64,000 bases of DNA from an uncultured Robinsoniella sp. (GTDB taxonomy: Bacteria > Bacillota > Clostridia > Lachnospirales > Lachnospiraceae), in contig UQGG01000003.1 in assembly GCA_900540475.1 (NCBI GenBank), positions 206,002-270,001 of the forward strand. The letters run 5' to 3'. The first letter of the stretch is position 1. Every line of letters begins with the position of its first letter. A program made the position numbers and the translations under genes. Below are positions 57,012 to 64,000 of the stretch, in pieces. The notes below the pieces were generated by a model. It saw only the letters and a list, made by a program, of their open reading frames with translations. It searched no databases and was not told where the DNA came from.

Positions 57012-57338
57012 CTATTCTTCCGTTGTGTCTTCTTCGTTTTTTTCCTCGGCAATATCTTCAGTCTGTCCATCTGTATCATCTGTTTCATCGGCAGAAGCAT
57101 CTTCCGGAGTTTTTTCAGGCGTATGAGATTCTTTTGGTATGGTGACATATTCTCTTGCAACCGGAGTAACGTCATCTTCTTCATCCAGATCATCTTCAAA
57201 GTCGTCTTCGAAGTCTTCGAAATCATCCTCCCATGTATCATCTTGTTGTTTGCATTTATTTAAGTAATAGATACCTCCTGCGATAGCAACACCTATTACA
57301 GCAGCACCAAGTAAGAATTTTCTATTTTTTTTAGCCAT
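57012..57338 (-). CDS. Small membrane-anchored acidic protein, unknown function
   Basis: A 108-residue protein: a basic start (AKKNRKF), one membrane helix (about 8-24, LLGAAVIGVAIAGGIYYL) and a strongly acidic, repetitive tail (WEDDFEDFEDDFEDDLDEEDD, later Thr/Glu/Asp-rich). The ATG at 57338 has AAGGAG at 8-nt spacing. It is the last gene on the minus strand after the metal ATPase and arsR. An acidic tail could bind divalent cations, but this is speculation. Confidence 0.65.
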   Translation of the reverse strand: MAKKNRKFLLGAAVIGVAIAGGIYYLNKCKQQDDTWEDDFEDFEDDFEDDLDEEDDVTPVAREYVTIPKESHTPEKTPEDASADETDDTDGQTEDIAEEKNEEDTTEE

Positions 57339-57425
57339 AATCCTGACTCCTTTCATAATTTATGACAACATAATTACGTTTATTGTAATACTTTTTTCTG
57401 AAAAAGGAAAGGGGTAATTATAAAA

Positions 57426-57785
57426 TTATTCTTCCACATGTTCCAGCCCCTGATTCAGAATCGTAGATACATGGGTATCAGCCAGGGAATAAAAGATCGT
57501 TTTACCTTCTCTGCGGAATTTTACCAGGTGGCTTTGTTTCAGAACCCGCAATTGATGGGAGATCGCACTCTGACTCATTCCAAGGAGTTCTGCAATGTCA
57601 CATACGCACAGTTCTGAAGCGGACAGCGCATAGAGTATCCGAATCCTGGTGGGATCACCAAAGATTTTAAACAGTTCAGCCAGACGGTACAGATCTTCTT
57701 CTTTTGGAATAACCGTATTTTGAATTTGATGATGGATGTGGTTGCCATCACAACAGTTTTCTATCATATCCTCGTTGTTGTTCAT
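57426..57785 (-). CDS. ArsR/SmtB-family metal-responsive repressor
   Basis: A 119-residue winged-helix regulator. ELCVCDIAELLGMSQSAISHQLRVLKQSHLVKFRREGKTIFYSLAD contains the CxC of the alpha-3 metal site (CadC/ArsR class) and the recognition helix. The N-terminus has CCDGNHIHH, further possible ligands, and the C-terminus DTHVSTIL(N)QGLEHVEE resembles the alpha-5 site of zinc sensors. The ATG at 57785 follows GGAGG; the ATG at 57797 overlaps that site. It is encoded downstream of the P1B-ATPase in the same direction and is its likely repressor. Confidence 0.92.
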   Translation of the reverse strand: MNNNEDMIENCCDGNHIHHQIQNTVIPKEEDLYRLAELFKIFGDPTRIRILYALSASELCVCDIAELLGMSQSAISHQLRVLKQSHLVKFRREGKTIFYSLADTHVSTILNQGLEHVEE

Positions 57786-57799
57786 AATTTCCTCCATTC

Positions 57800-57817
57800 G
57801 TGCGTTTGGTCACGCAC
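57800..57817 (-). other. Short hairpin in the arsR leader
   Basis: GTGCGT (57800-57805) and ACGCAC (57812-57817) form a 6-bp stem just upstream of the arsR ribosome site. Its role is unknown. Confidence 0.35.
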
Positions 57818-57945
57818 ACACAGACAGATAGAAAAGATAAGTCTCTTCTTAATATGCCCGTATTACTTATTTTCTTTCATGCAATCAAAGATTTCATGAC
57901 GTTATCTGAAATCTGAAAATAAAAACAGAATTTCCTCTAATACAT

Positions 57946-57974
57946 AGTTTAAAGAAAATCCTGTTTTTTGTCAA
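57946..57974 (-). promoter_or_regulatory. Promoter of arsR
   Basis: On the minus strand TTGACA (57969-57974), 17-nt spacer, TAAACT (57946-57951). It suggests arsR is also transcribed independently of the ATPase gene. Confidence 0.7.
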
Positions 57975-58027
57975 CGTAATTCTTTGTCGAAACTTTTTGG
58001 TACAAGCTTTAAGGACAGCCAGGTCTG

Positions 58028-61000
58028 TTATTTCTTTTTATAAAGAATTCTTACGGAGTTCAGTACACAGAGCATTGCTACGCCGCTGTCTGCGAATACA
58101 GCCATCCACATAGAAGCAAATCCCATGAGTCCAAGAATCATAACCAGTATCTTAATCACAAGGGCAAAGATCACGTTCTGTCTGGAAATCAGACCGGTAG
58201 CCCGGGCAATGGCGATTGCATCCGGAATTGCGGTAACGCTGGAATTCATAAATACAACGTCGGCTGCTTCAATTGCGGCATCCGCACCGCTTCCCATAGC
58301 TGCTCCAACATCGGCACCAGCCAGTACCGGTGCATCATTGATACCGTCACCTACAAACATGACGCGTCCGTGGGCATCTCTGATTTTCTGCAGTTCTGTC
58401 AGCTTTTCCTGAGGAAGAAGCTTTGCATGGACTTCATCGATACCGGTCTCTTTTGCAACTGCATTAGCACTGTCTAAAGCATCCCCGGTTAACATGGCAG
58501 TTGTGATACCATAAGATTTGAGCCTTTTTATTGCAGGGGCGGCATCTGATTTTACCGTATCCGATATTACGATATGGCCTGCATAGGTTCCGTTTATCGC
58601 CAGGAGTACTTCCGTACCAAAGGTATCTTTCTGGAAATCTTTTAGGGAAACCTGATATGCATCCATGAGTTTTCGGTTGCCGCAGAGGATATCTCTGCCG
58701 TCGATTACGGCGTGGATCCCTTTACCGGCTAATTCTTCTACAGATGCGGGACGGTTTAACTCCAGTTTTTGGTTTCTGGCTTCATTTACAATACTGGTTC
58801 CGATGGGATGAGTGGAATCCAGTTCGCATATGGCTGCAAGCTTCAGGATTTCCTGTGAGGTAAATCCATTGGCGGGAACCGCATGCTGAACCTGGAAGTT
58901 CCCTTCCGTTATGGTTCCTGTTTTATCCATAATAACCGTAGAAACATCTTTTAATGCTTCCAGTGAAACACCGCCTTTGAAGAGGATGCCACGTTTGGAA
59001 CCGGCTCCGATACCGGAGAAAAATGCCAGTGGAACGCTGAGCACCAGGGCACAGGGGCAGCTGATTACCAGGAAGGTAAGCGCTGTATAAATCCAGTGAT
59101 TCCAGTCACCTGTGATCAGGGATGGAATAATCGCGGTACAAACAGCCAGAGCCACTACAAAGGGTGTATAAATTCTGGCAAAGCGTGTGATAAACCGGTC
59201 AATCTTAGGCTTGCTGGCGGCAGCATTTTCAACGGAATCCAGTATTCGGGTTACCATGGAATCCTCCAGGACCTTTTCAACACGGATTTTTATCAGCCCG
59301 GAGGTATTCACACAGCCCGAAGTGACTTCATCCCCGTAGCCTGCTTTTACAGGTACCGGTTCTCCGGTAACCGGGGAAGTATCGATTCGGCTTTCCCCTT
59401 CTATAATCACCCCGTCTAATGGAATGCGGTCGCCGGGACGTACAACCAGAATGTCGCCAACCTGGGCATCCCCTGCAGGGATTACCTGAACGTCTTCTCC
59501 GATAGCGAGATTCACCACTTCCGGCCTCATATCCACAGCGTCCATGATCTGGCTGCGGCTCTTTTCTACGGCGCGGTCTTCAAAATATTCCCCTACCCGG
59601 TAGAAGAGCATAACGCCGATAGCTTCCGCATAGTCACTGATTACAAAAGCACCGATTGTTGCAATACTCATCAGGAAATTCTCATCAAATACATGGCCTT
59701 TGGTAATGTTTTTAATTGCAGTCCATACAATTTTCCAGCCCAGAACCAGGTAAGAAACAGCATAGACCACAAACACGGGTGCAGGACCGACATTTTTTGA
59801 CTCCATTACTTTAGCGGCAATTAAGAGGAGTGCTCCTAAAATAATCTCAATAATAGAACGGTGCTCCTGAAAGAAAACAGTTCTTTTTGGCAGGTCAGTT
59901 ACTTTTTTGGAAAGAATATCTCTTCCTTTCGGTGTGGTATCTCTTGCCGTTATGACAACATCCGGTTCAATGGATTTTGCGATTCTTTGTATTTCCGGTA
60001 TTAATTTATCCGGGTCTTTTGCAGTTATTCGAAGCTGCTTTGTGGCATAAGTAATGGTCGCATTGGTTACCTCCGGAAGATTGTTGATCATACGTTCAAT
60101 TTTGGCTGCGCAGTTGGCACAGTCTAATTCTTCGATGGTATAAGTATTTGTCACCTGGATTCCCGGTGTTTTTGCACCTCTTTGAACTATTTTTACATCC
60201 GGTTCAATAGAAGCACAGATTTCCTGCATTCTTGGAAGAAGGGCATCGGGGTCTGGTGCAGATACTCTTAATTGTTTTGTGGCATAAGCAATTGCAGCGT
60301 ATGATACCTCCGGAATATCTTTGATTTTACGTTCCATTTTGGCAGCACAATTTGCACAGCCCAGATTTTCCAGGATATAAACTTTTTTCTTGTTATCTGC
60401 ATCCGGCATTCTACAGGTGCACCTGGAAAGGCTTTTTCCGCAGACATCACAGTATTCTACGTGGGGATTACACAATTCACAGTTACAATCTTCGGCATGG
60501 CCGGGAGTCTGAATATGCCGGCATTCAAAATGCGTGTGGGATCTGGTACATGCCTGCTCATTTTCTGAATCGTCTTCGTGATTATGGTCACAGCCACAGG
60601 CGCATTCATCGTGAGAGTGGTGGTGGTGTTCATGTTCATGCTCATCGGAACTGTGATCGCAGCCACAGGCACATTCTTCATGAGAGTGGTGGTGGTGTTC
60701 ATGTTCATGCTCATCGGAAGCGTGATCACAGCCACAGGAGCATTCTTCATGAGAGTGGTGGTGTTCATGTTTATGATCATTGGAATCGTGATCACAGCCA
60801 CAGGCACATTCTTCATGAGAGCGGTGGTGGTGTTCATGTTCATCGGAACTGTGATTGCAGCCACAATTACATTCTTCGTGAGAGTGATGATGGTTATCAT
60901 GTTCGTGATCTTCTGAATTGTGATCGAAGCCACAGGCGCATGCTTCATCACCGTGGTGGTGATGGTGGTGTTCATGATCTTCGTGATCGTCTTCCTGTCC

Positions 61001-61177
61001 ATGACTGCTGCCGCAGCCGCAGGAACTGTCATCCCCGGCATGAGAATGTCCTTCGTGCTGATGTGCATGATTTTCATGAGAATGTCCGCAACTGCAATGT
61101 TCATCATGCTGGTGTTCCTGATTCATATTTGTGTTTAAAGATTTTTTGCTACCTTGTTCTGCTTTATGATCTTTCAT
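58028..61177 (-). CDS. P1B-type heavy-metal ATPase (Zn/Cd/Pb class) with extreme His/Cys-rich N-terminus
   Basis: A 1049-residue metal efflux pump. Residues about 20-215 are His-, Cys-, Asp- and Glu-rich tandem blocks (HHHSHEECACGCDHSSDEHEHE). A CxxC-rich linker (CNCELC, CDVCGK, CTC) and two HMA domains follow (GCANCAAK near 270, DCANCAAK near 350). The pump core has TGEP, CPC in membrane helix 6 (about 707), DKTGTITEG (Asp751), THPIG and GDGINDAPVLAGADVG. CPC plus the ArsR partner favours Zn/Cd/Pb export. AGGAGGT precedes the ATG. The N-terminus is far longer than the usual 100-250 residues and could buffer zinc. Confidence 0.95.
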   Translation of the reverse strand: MKDHKAEQGSKKSLNTNMNQEHQHDEHCSCGHSHENHAHQHEGHSHAGDDSSCGCGSSHGQEDDHEDHEHHHHHHGDEACACGFDHNSEDHEHDNHHHSHEECNCGCNHSSDEHEHHHRSHEECACGCDHDSNDHKHEHHHSHEECSCGCDHASDEHEHEHHHHSHEECACGCDHSSDEHEHEHHHHSHDECACGCDHNHEDDSENEQACTRSHTHFECRHIQTPGHAEDCNCELCNPHVEYCDVCGKSLSRCTCRMPDADNKKKVYILENLGCANCAAKMERKIKDIPEVSYAAIAYATKQLRVSAPDPDALLPRMQEICASIEPDVKIVQRGAKTPGIQVTNTYTIEELDCANCAAKIERMINNLPEVTNATITYATKQLRITAKDPDKLIPEIQRIAKSIEPDVVITARDTTPKGRDILSKKVTDLPKRTVFFQEHRSIIEIILGALLLIAAKVMESKNVGPAPVFVVYAVSYLVLGWKIVWTAIKNITKGHVFDENFLMSIATIGAFVISDYAEAIGVMLFYRVGEYFEDRAVEKSRSQIMDAVDMRPEVVNLAIGEDVQVIPAGDAQVGDILVVRPGDRIPLDGVIIEGESRIDTSPVTGEPVPVKAGYGDEVTSGCVNTSGLIKIRVEKVLEDSMVTRILDSVENAAASKPKIDRFITRFARIYTPFVVALAVCTAIIPSLITGDWNHWIYTALTFLVISCPCALVLSVPLAFFSGIGAGSKRGILFKGGVSLEALKDVSTVIMDKTGTITEGNFQVQHAVPANGFTSQEILKLAAICELDSTHPIGTSIVNEARNQKLELNRPASVEELAGKGIHAVIDGRDILCGNRKLMDAYQVSLKDFQKDTFGTEVLLAINGTYAGHIVISDTVKSDAAPAIKRLKSYGITTAMLTGDALDSANAVAKETGIDEVHAKLLPQEKLTELQKIRDAHGRVMFVGDGINDAPVLAGADVGAAMGSGADAAIEAADVVFMNSSVTAIPDAIAIARATGLISRQNVIFALVIKILVMILGLMGFASMWMAVFADSGVAMLCVLNSVRILYKKK
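60580..60960 (-). repeat. Tandem coding repeats of the His/Cys-rich domain
   Basis: About six copies of a unit of roughly 60-66 bp encoding SHEECxCGCDHxSxEHEHEHHH. The centre copies are nearly identical (compare about 60590-60660 with 60655-60725). Unit length is a multiple of three. Confidence 0.88.
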
Positions 61178-61211
61178 AACAGGTACCTCCTGATTTGATT
61201 TTTAAAGTTGA

Positions 61212-61237
61212 AACACATGAACAACTATTCATATGTT
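61212..61237 (-). promoter_or_regulatory. 12-2-12 SmtB/ArsR-type operator
   Basis: AACACATGAACA, two bases, TATTCATATGTT. The halves match as inverted repeats at 10 of 12 positions and contain the core TGAA-N6-TTCA (61218-61231) known for SmtB/CzrA-type sensors. It lies immediately downstream of the ATPase promoter -10. Confidence 0.85.
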
Positions 61238-61267
61238 AATATAATCATATCTTTGAGGAAATGTCAA
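61238..61267 (-). promoter_or_regulatory. Promoter of the P1B-ATPase gene
   Basis: On the minus strand TTGACA (61262-61267), 18-nt spacer, TATATT (61238-61243), or TTATAT with 17 nt. The ArsR-type operator covers the expected start site. Confidence 0.75.
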
Positions 61268-61446
61268 TACTAATTTATTAATATCATAAAATTTAATAAA
61301 TGTGACAAAAGTCACTGGTGTTTTTTCTAAGAAACGTTTATACTATAGGATAAGAATATTAGGAAGGAAAATGGAAGAATAAAGAATTATTCATTTTCTG
61401 GAGAAAAGCCGTAGATAAAGGCAGAGGGGAATTAAGGTGATGGGAC

Positions 61447-62511
61447 ATGCGTAAACGTATTTCGAATATATTATGGGGAATTGTGTGGTTGGTTCTGGGA
61501 TTGGGGATTGCAGGAGATATGCTGGGAATTTTGAATTTTTCACCGTTTTTTGATGGATGGTGGACAATGTTTATTATTGTTCCTTCTGCATTGAGCATGA
61601 TTGAGCATAAACCTAGATCATCAAATGTAATTGGACTTTGCATCGGTGTTTTCTTTTTAATGAGCTCCTGGAATCTGCTTAGCTGGGGAATGGCAGGGCG
61701 TTTAATCTGGCCAACAGTCCTTGTGGTAGTAGGTGCCGGTTATTTGGTAAAACGTCAGAGAATCGGTTATCAGGAACACAAACAGGTAGGCGGCGGTTGT
61801 AATGGGGCAGCCTGGTATGGCGCACAGGGCAGAGGCAATTTCCGCAAATTTGAAAATGACAGAAGGAATCAGGGCTTTGGAAACAGCAGTGGACCAGGAT
61901 ACCAGAACAGTCAGAATGATGGCTGGCAGCAGGCACCAGGTGGACAGGGCAGTTATCGGGAACGAAATGACCGGAGAAATGAATATCAGAGCCAGCAGGA
62001 ATACCGTGGACAGCAGACTTATCAGAGTTACAGACAAGAGAATTACCAGGAGCCTCCAAACCAGCAGAATCAGCAGAGTAACCAGAATAATGCAGGGGGA
62101 TTTCAGGGGCAGCAGTCTTATCAGGGACAGAGACAGAATCCGTCGGAGATACACAGTGTAGAGAAGAGCGGAAACGGTGCAGTTCAGAATATGCCCAGTT
62201 TTACGGCATTGTTTTCTTCCAGAAATATAAATTATAACGGTGATATTTTTGACGGGGCTTTGGTCAATGCGGTTTTTGGAGGCGTGGAACTGGATTTGAG
62301 AAATGCCATTTTTGAAACAGATGTGAGAATAGATGTAATGTCTCTGTTTGGCGGAATTGAAATTAAGGTACCGGAGTATGTTAATGTAAAAGTTGATGAT
62401 ACGCCTATTCTAGGCGGAGTGTCCAATAAGGCAAGGCTGATGCCGATGCCGGGAGCACCTACTATTTATATCCGGGCAACTTGTATTTTAGGCGGATTAG
62501 AGATAAAATAA
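61447..62511 (+). CDS. LiaF-like membrane protein with Q/N-rich linker
   Basis: A 354-residue protein. Four predicted membrane helices in the first 100 residues (ILWGIVWLVLGLGIAGDML ... LIWPTVLVVVGAGYLV) are followed by a Gln/Asn/Gly/Arg-rich linker (about 115-235). The C-terminal beta-solenoid has the LiaF_C/DUF2154 pattern (ALFSSRNINYNGDIFDGALVNAVFGGVELDLRNA, SLFGGIEIKVPE, LGGVSNKA, ILGGLEIK). LiaF proteins inhibit envelope-stress two-component systems, but no histidine kinase is adjacent. The 120-residue low-complexity linker is unusual. AAGGTGAT precedes the ATG. Confidence 0.85.
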   Translation: MRKRISNILWGIVWLVLGLGIAGDMLGILNFSPFFDGWWTMFIIVPSALSMIEHKPRSSNVIGLCIGVFFLMSSWNLLSWGMAGRLIWPTVLVVVGAGYLVKRQRIGYQEHKQVGGGCNGAAWYGAQGRGNFRKFENDRRNQGFGNSSGPGYQNSQNDGWQQAPGGQGSYRERNDRRNEYQSQQEYRGQQTYQSYRQENYQEPPNQQNQQSNQNNAGGFQGQQSYQGQRQNPSEIHSVEKSGNGAVQNMPSFTALFSSRNINYNGDIFDGALVNAVFGGVELDLRNAIFETDVRIDVMSLFGGIEIKVPEYVNVKVDDTPILGGVSNKARLMPMPGAPTIYIRATCILGGLEIK

Positions 62512-62513
62512 AA

Positions 62514-62552
62514 AACTGTCGGCGGTTGAAAATCAACTGTCCGGCAGTTTTT
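62514..62552 (+). terminator. Terminator after the LiaF-like gene
   Basis: AACTGTCGG pairs with CCGGCAGTT with one bulged base on each side, enclosing a second stem around GGTTGAAAATCAAC, followed by TTTTTT. Confidence 0.85.
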
Positions 62553-62641
62553 TATTTGGGAAACCATTAGGTATCGATCCTGGATGGTCAGACAAAGAAC
62601 TGCCAGGGTCATGTATCCAAGTATTGTATTTTACGGGATTT

Positions 62642-62974
62642 CTAAAAGAGTACCTGCACAAGAAACATATAAAGCAGGGTACCGCCTCCAATGCTGACCA
62701 GTGTATTTCTTTTCCATACATGCAGAATGACGATCACAACCAGTGCAATTAATTCAGGTATGCCAAAAGGTGCGGCAACAACGGAGACATTTTTAAAACA
62801 GTATACAACCAGCATACCGATAATGGCAAAGGGAAGTACCTTGCCTAGGTACATAATATAGGCGGGAGTCTTCTTATTTCCCGGAAATAAAAGGAAAGGA
62901 AGCCCGCGGATAAAAAAGGTAACCCCTGCCATAATCAGAATCATAATAAAAGCCTGCAAATCAGGAATTCTCAT
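62642..62974 (-). CDS. azlD: Branched-chain amino acid transport protein AzlD
   Basis: A 110-residue protein with four hydrophobic segments and FIRGLPFLLFPGNKKTPAYIMYLGKVLPFAIIGMLVVYC, typical of AzlD. It overlaps the azlC stop by 14 bases, so the pair is coupled. AzlC and AzlD form an exporter/permease for branched-chain amino acids and analogues. Confidence 0.93.
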   Translation of the reverse strand: MRIPDLQAFIMILIMAGVTFFIRGLPFLLFPGNKKTPAYIMYLGKVLPFAIIGMLVVYCFKNVSVVAAPFGIPELIALVVIVILHVWKRNTLVSIGGGTLLYMFLVQVLF

Positions 62975-63668
62975 TGCTTAGGTCACCTCGCTTTTCCAGT
63001 TGATTACGAAATACGGTTAACAGAACAGAAATGGATATCATGGATGGGATAATGAAATTACTGCTCCCAAACAGGATTAGGCATATCACAGAGCAGACCA
63101 CTCCGATCAGAGCTGGTATATGATCTTTGCTTGTAAGCCATTGTTCTGTAAATATAACGATAAACAGGGCAGTCATGACAAAGTCTATGCCCTTTGTATT
63201 AAAATCAATCAGAGAACCCAGAATTGCCCCCAGGGTACATCCAAAAATCCAATAGCAGTGATCCAGTATAGAGATAAATAAATAAAACCACTCTCCGTTT
63301 ACCCCTTCAGGCGGAACAGCGGAACAGATCAGAGAATAAGTCTCATCTGTAAGTTCATGGATCAATAATGGTTTTTTACGTCCGGCAAAGCGATACTTAT
63401 CGATTAGTGACAGTCCGTAAAAAAGATGCCGTATCTGAATCATTACTGTCATAAAAGCAGTATAAAGAAAAGTAACACCACCGGCGAGTAATTCAATTGC
63501 AACATATTGCATGGAACCGGCATAAATAATAATACTCATAAAAAAAGCCCAGATAAAGGAAAAACCTTTGCTTTCCAAAAGGATTCCGAATCCCAGCCCC
63601 AGAAACAGGTAGCCTGCCATAATCGGCAACGTAAGTGGAAAGGCTGCCTTAAGCGCTTTGCGTCTCAT
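62961..63668 (-). CDS. azlC: Branched-chain amino acid permease AzlC
   Basis: A 235-residue membrane protein with AFPLTLPIMAGYLFLGLGFGILLESKGFS, IYAGSMQYVAIELLAGG and LTDETYSLICS, family signatures. Six or more hydrophobic segments are visible. GGAGAT precedes the ATG at 63668. It has a near-consensus promoter and forms an operon with azlD. CodY controls such genes in some Firmicutes, but I see no good CodY box here. Confidence 0.95.
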   Translation of the reverse strand: MRRKALKAAFPLTLPIMAGYLFLGLGFGILLESKGFSFIWAFFMSIIIYAGSMQYVAIELLAGGVTFLYTAFMTVMIQIRHLFYGLSLIDKYRFAGRKKPLLIHELTDETYSLICSAVPPEGVNGEWFYLFISILDHCYWIFGCTLGAILGSLIDFNTKGIDFVMTALFIVIFTEQWLTSKDHIPALIGVVCSVICLILFGSSNFIIPSMISISVLLTVFRNQLEKRGDLSNENS

Positions 63669-63701
63669 TTGTATATCTCCTTCCAGCTTTTTATCTGGGA
63701 T

Positions 63702-63730
63702 AGTATAGCACGTTAATGTGCGAATGTCAA
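63702..63730 (-). promoter_or_regulatory. azlCD promoter
   Basis: On the minus strand TTGACA (63725-63730), 17-nt spacer, TATACT (63702-63707). Confidence 0.88.
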
Positions 63731-64000
63731 AATAATGTTAATACTGTCTGGCGTTGTCAGGAGGGAAGACTGTTTAATGGTTTCACATTTGGGGGAGTTG
63801 ATGTTAGAATATATGAATTGGGGTTTTGCTGATTAAAGACGCTTTGTGGAATGTAGGTAGTGTACGGAAAGATTGGAGTAGGAAAATTGCATGGACTCCG
63901 TCAGCTTAACGCAGAACTGGTATTTTCTAACCTTTCCGAAGCGCTTTTTGGCGGCACGCGGGCATTCACCGAGAAATCCTGATGCATTTCTCGGTTCAGT
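63731..64000. other. Intergenic end of the window with two hairpins
   Basis: No gene is visible. An imperfect long hairpin runs from CGGAAAG (63865-63871) to CTTTCCG (63932-63938), with an inner GAAAAT/ATTTTC pair. A perfect 10-bp hairpin follows, ACCGAGAAAT (63968-63977) with ATTTCTCGGT (63986-63995). They may belong to a repeat element cut by the window edge. Confidence 0.5.

Noticed and set aside
60580..60960. Regular repeats suggesting a CRISPR array
   Set aside because: Units are in-frame coding repeats of a recognised ATPase, spacers are not unique, and no cas genes are present. The same holds for 47917-48230 and 4911-5073.
60352..61179. 275-residue plus-strand open frame (His/Arg-rich) and other long frames opposite the metal ATPase
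   Set aside because: They arise from the tandem His/Cys repeats on the other strand; no ribosome sites and no family resemblance.
63777..63836. 19-codon frame after GGAGGG near the window end
   Set aside because: Too short, ribosome spacing too long and no recognisable sequence.

Overview
The window reads as a chromosomal segment of a low-to-mid GC, spore-forming Clostridia, most likely a Lachnospiraceae gut anaerobe (Blautia/Robinsoniella-like; genus not decided here). The basis is the dprA-topA-codY order, a CIRCE-controlled groESL pair, two Cys-rich DUF4489-type proteins, MocR and L,D-transpeptidase families, and strong GGAGG ribosome sites throughout. Nearly all of it is ordinary chromosome. 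The accessory part is a nested mobile-element scar next to a tRNA gene.

Layout. 0-4 kb: 3' end of dprA, topA and codY, with a near-perfect CodY box over the codY promoter. 4-6.4 kb: two DUF4489-type, probably spore-surface proteins plus a small membrane protein, then a GC-rich structured island. 6.7-8.7 kb: groES-groEL behind a CIRCE operator. 8.8-16.7 kb: membrane proteins, a T7-lysozyme-type amidase, YjbQ, an HD hydrolase, a HEAT-repeat methyltransferase, pepF and a nitroreductase. 16.9-20.6 kb: tRNA-Gly(GCC), then a 5'-truncated group II intron maturase interrupted by a complete IS66-family element with an 8-bp target duplication; the transposase carries a one-base frameshift. 20.6-23.3 kb: AT-rich small genes (DUF4352, XRE regulator with a 34-codon neighbour, DUF3221-like).

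23.3-33.7 kb: a ROK-MFS-PHP operon, an orphan sugar-binding lipoprotein beside a broken AraC gene, marR-MATE, and a cation P-type ATPase. 33.7-42.8 kb: a uronate/galactoside catabolic island with two AraC regulators, uxuA-uxuB-uxaC, a GH4 enzyme whose CHGV motif points to alpha-glucuronidase, and a GH36 alpha-galactosidase. Together these would release glucuronate from glycans and carry it to 2-keto-3-deoxygluconate. 42.8-49.9 kb: envelope genes (amidase with SPOR, two paralogous L,D-transpeptidases, a TetR/DUF4097 pair sharing an operator) interspersed with palindromic elements. 49.9-56.9 kb: sfsA-mutY-glycosyltransferase, a lipid kinase, glnS and a MocR regulator. 57-61.3 kb: a zinc/cadmium-type P1B-ATPase with an extreme His/Cys-rich N-terminus, an ArsR/SmtB repressor and a 12-2-12 operator. 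61.4-63.7 kb: a LiaF-like protein and azlCD.

The most unusual material is a family of long palindromic repeats at 43637-43689, 47242-47389 and 47541-47701. The two long copies have similar central motifs, and the short copy looks like an internal-deletion derivative that is now a perfect 22-bp hairpin. I did not find a clearly new multi-gene system. The palindromic elements, the operator-sharing TetR/DUF4097 pair and the DUF4489 cluster are the best candidates for undescribed biology.
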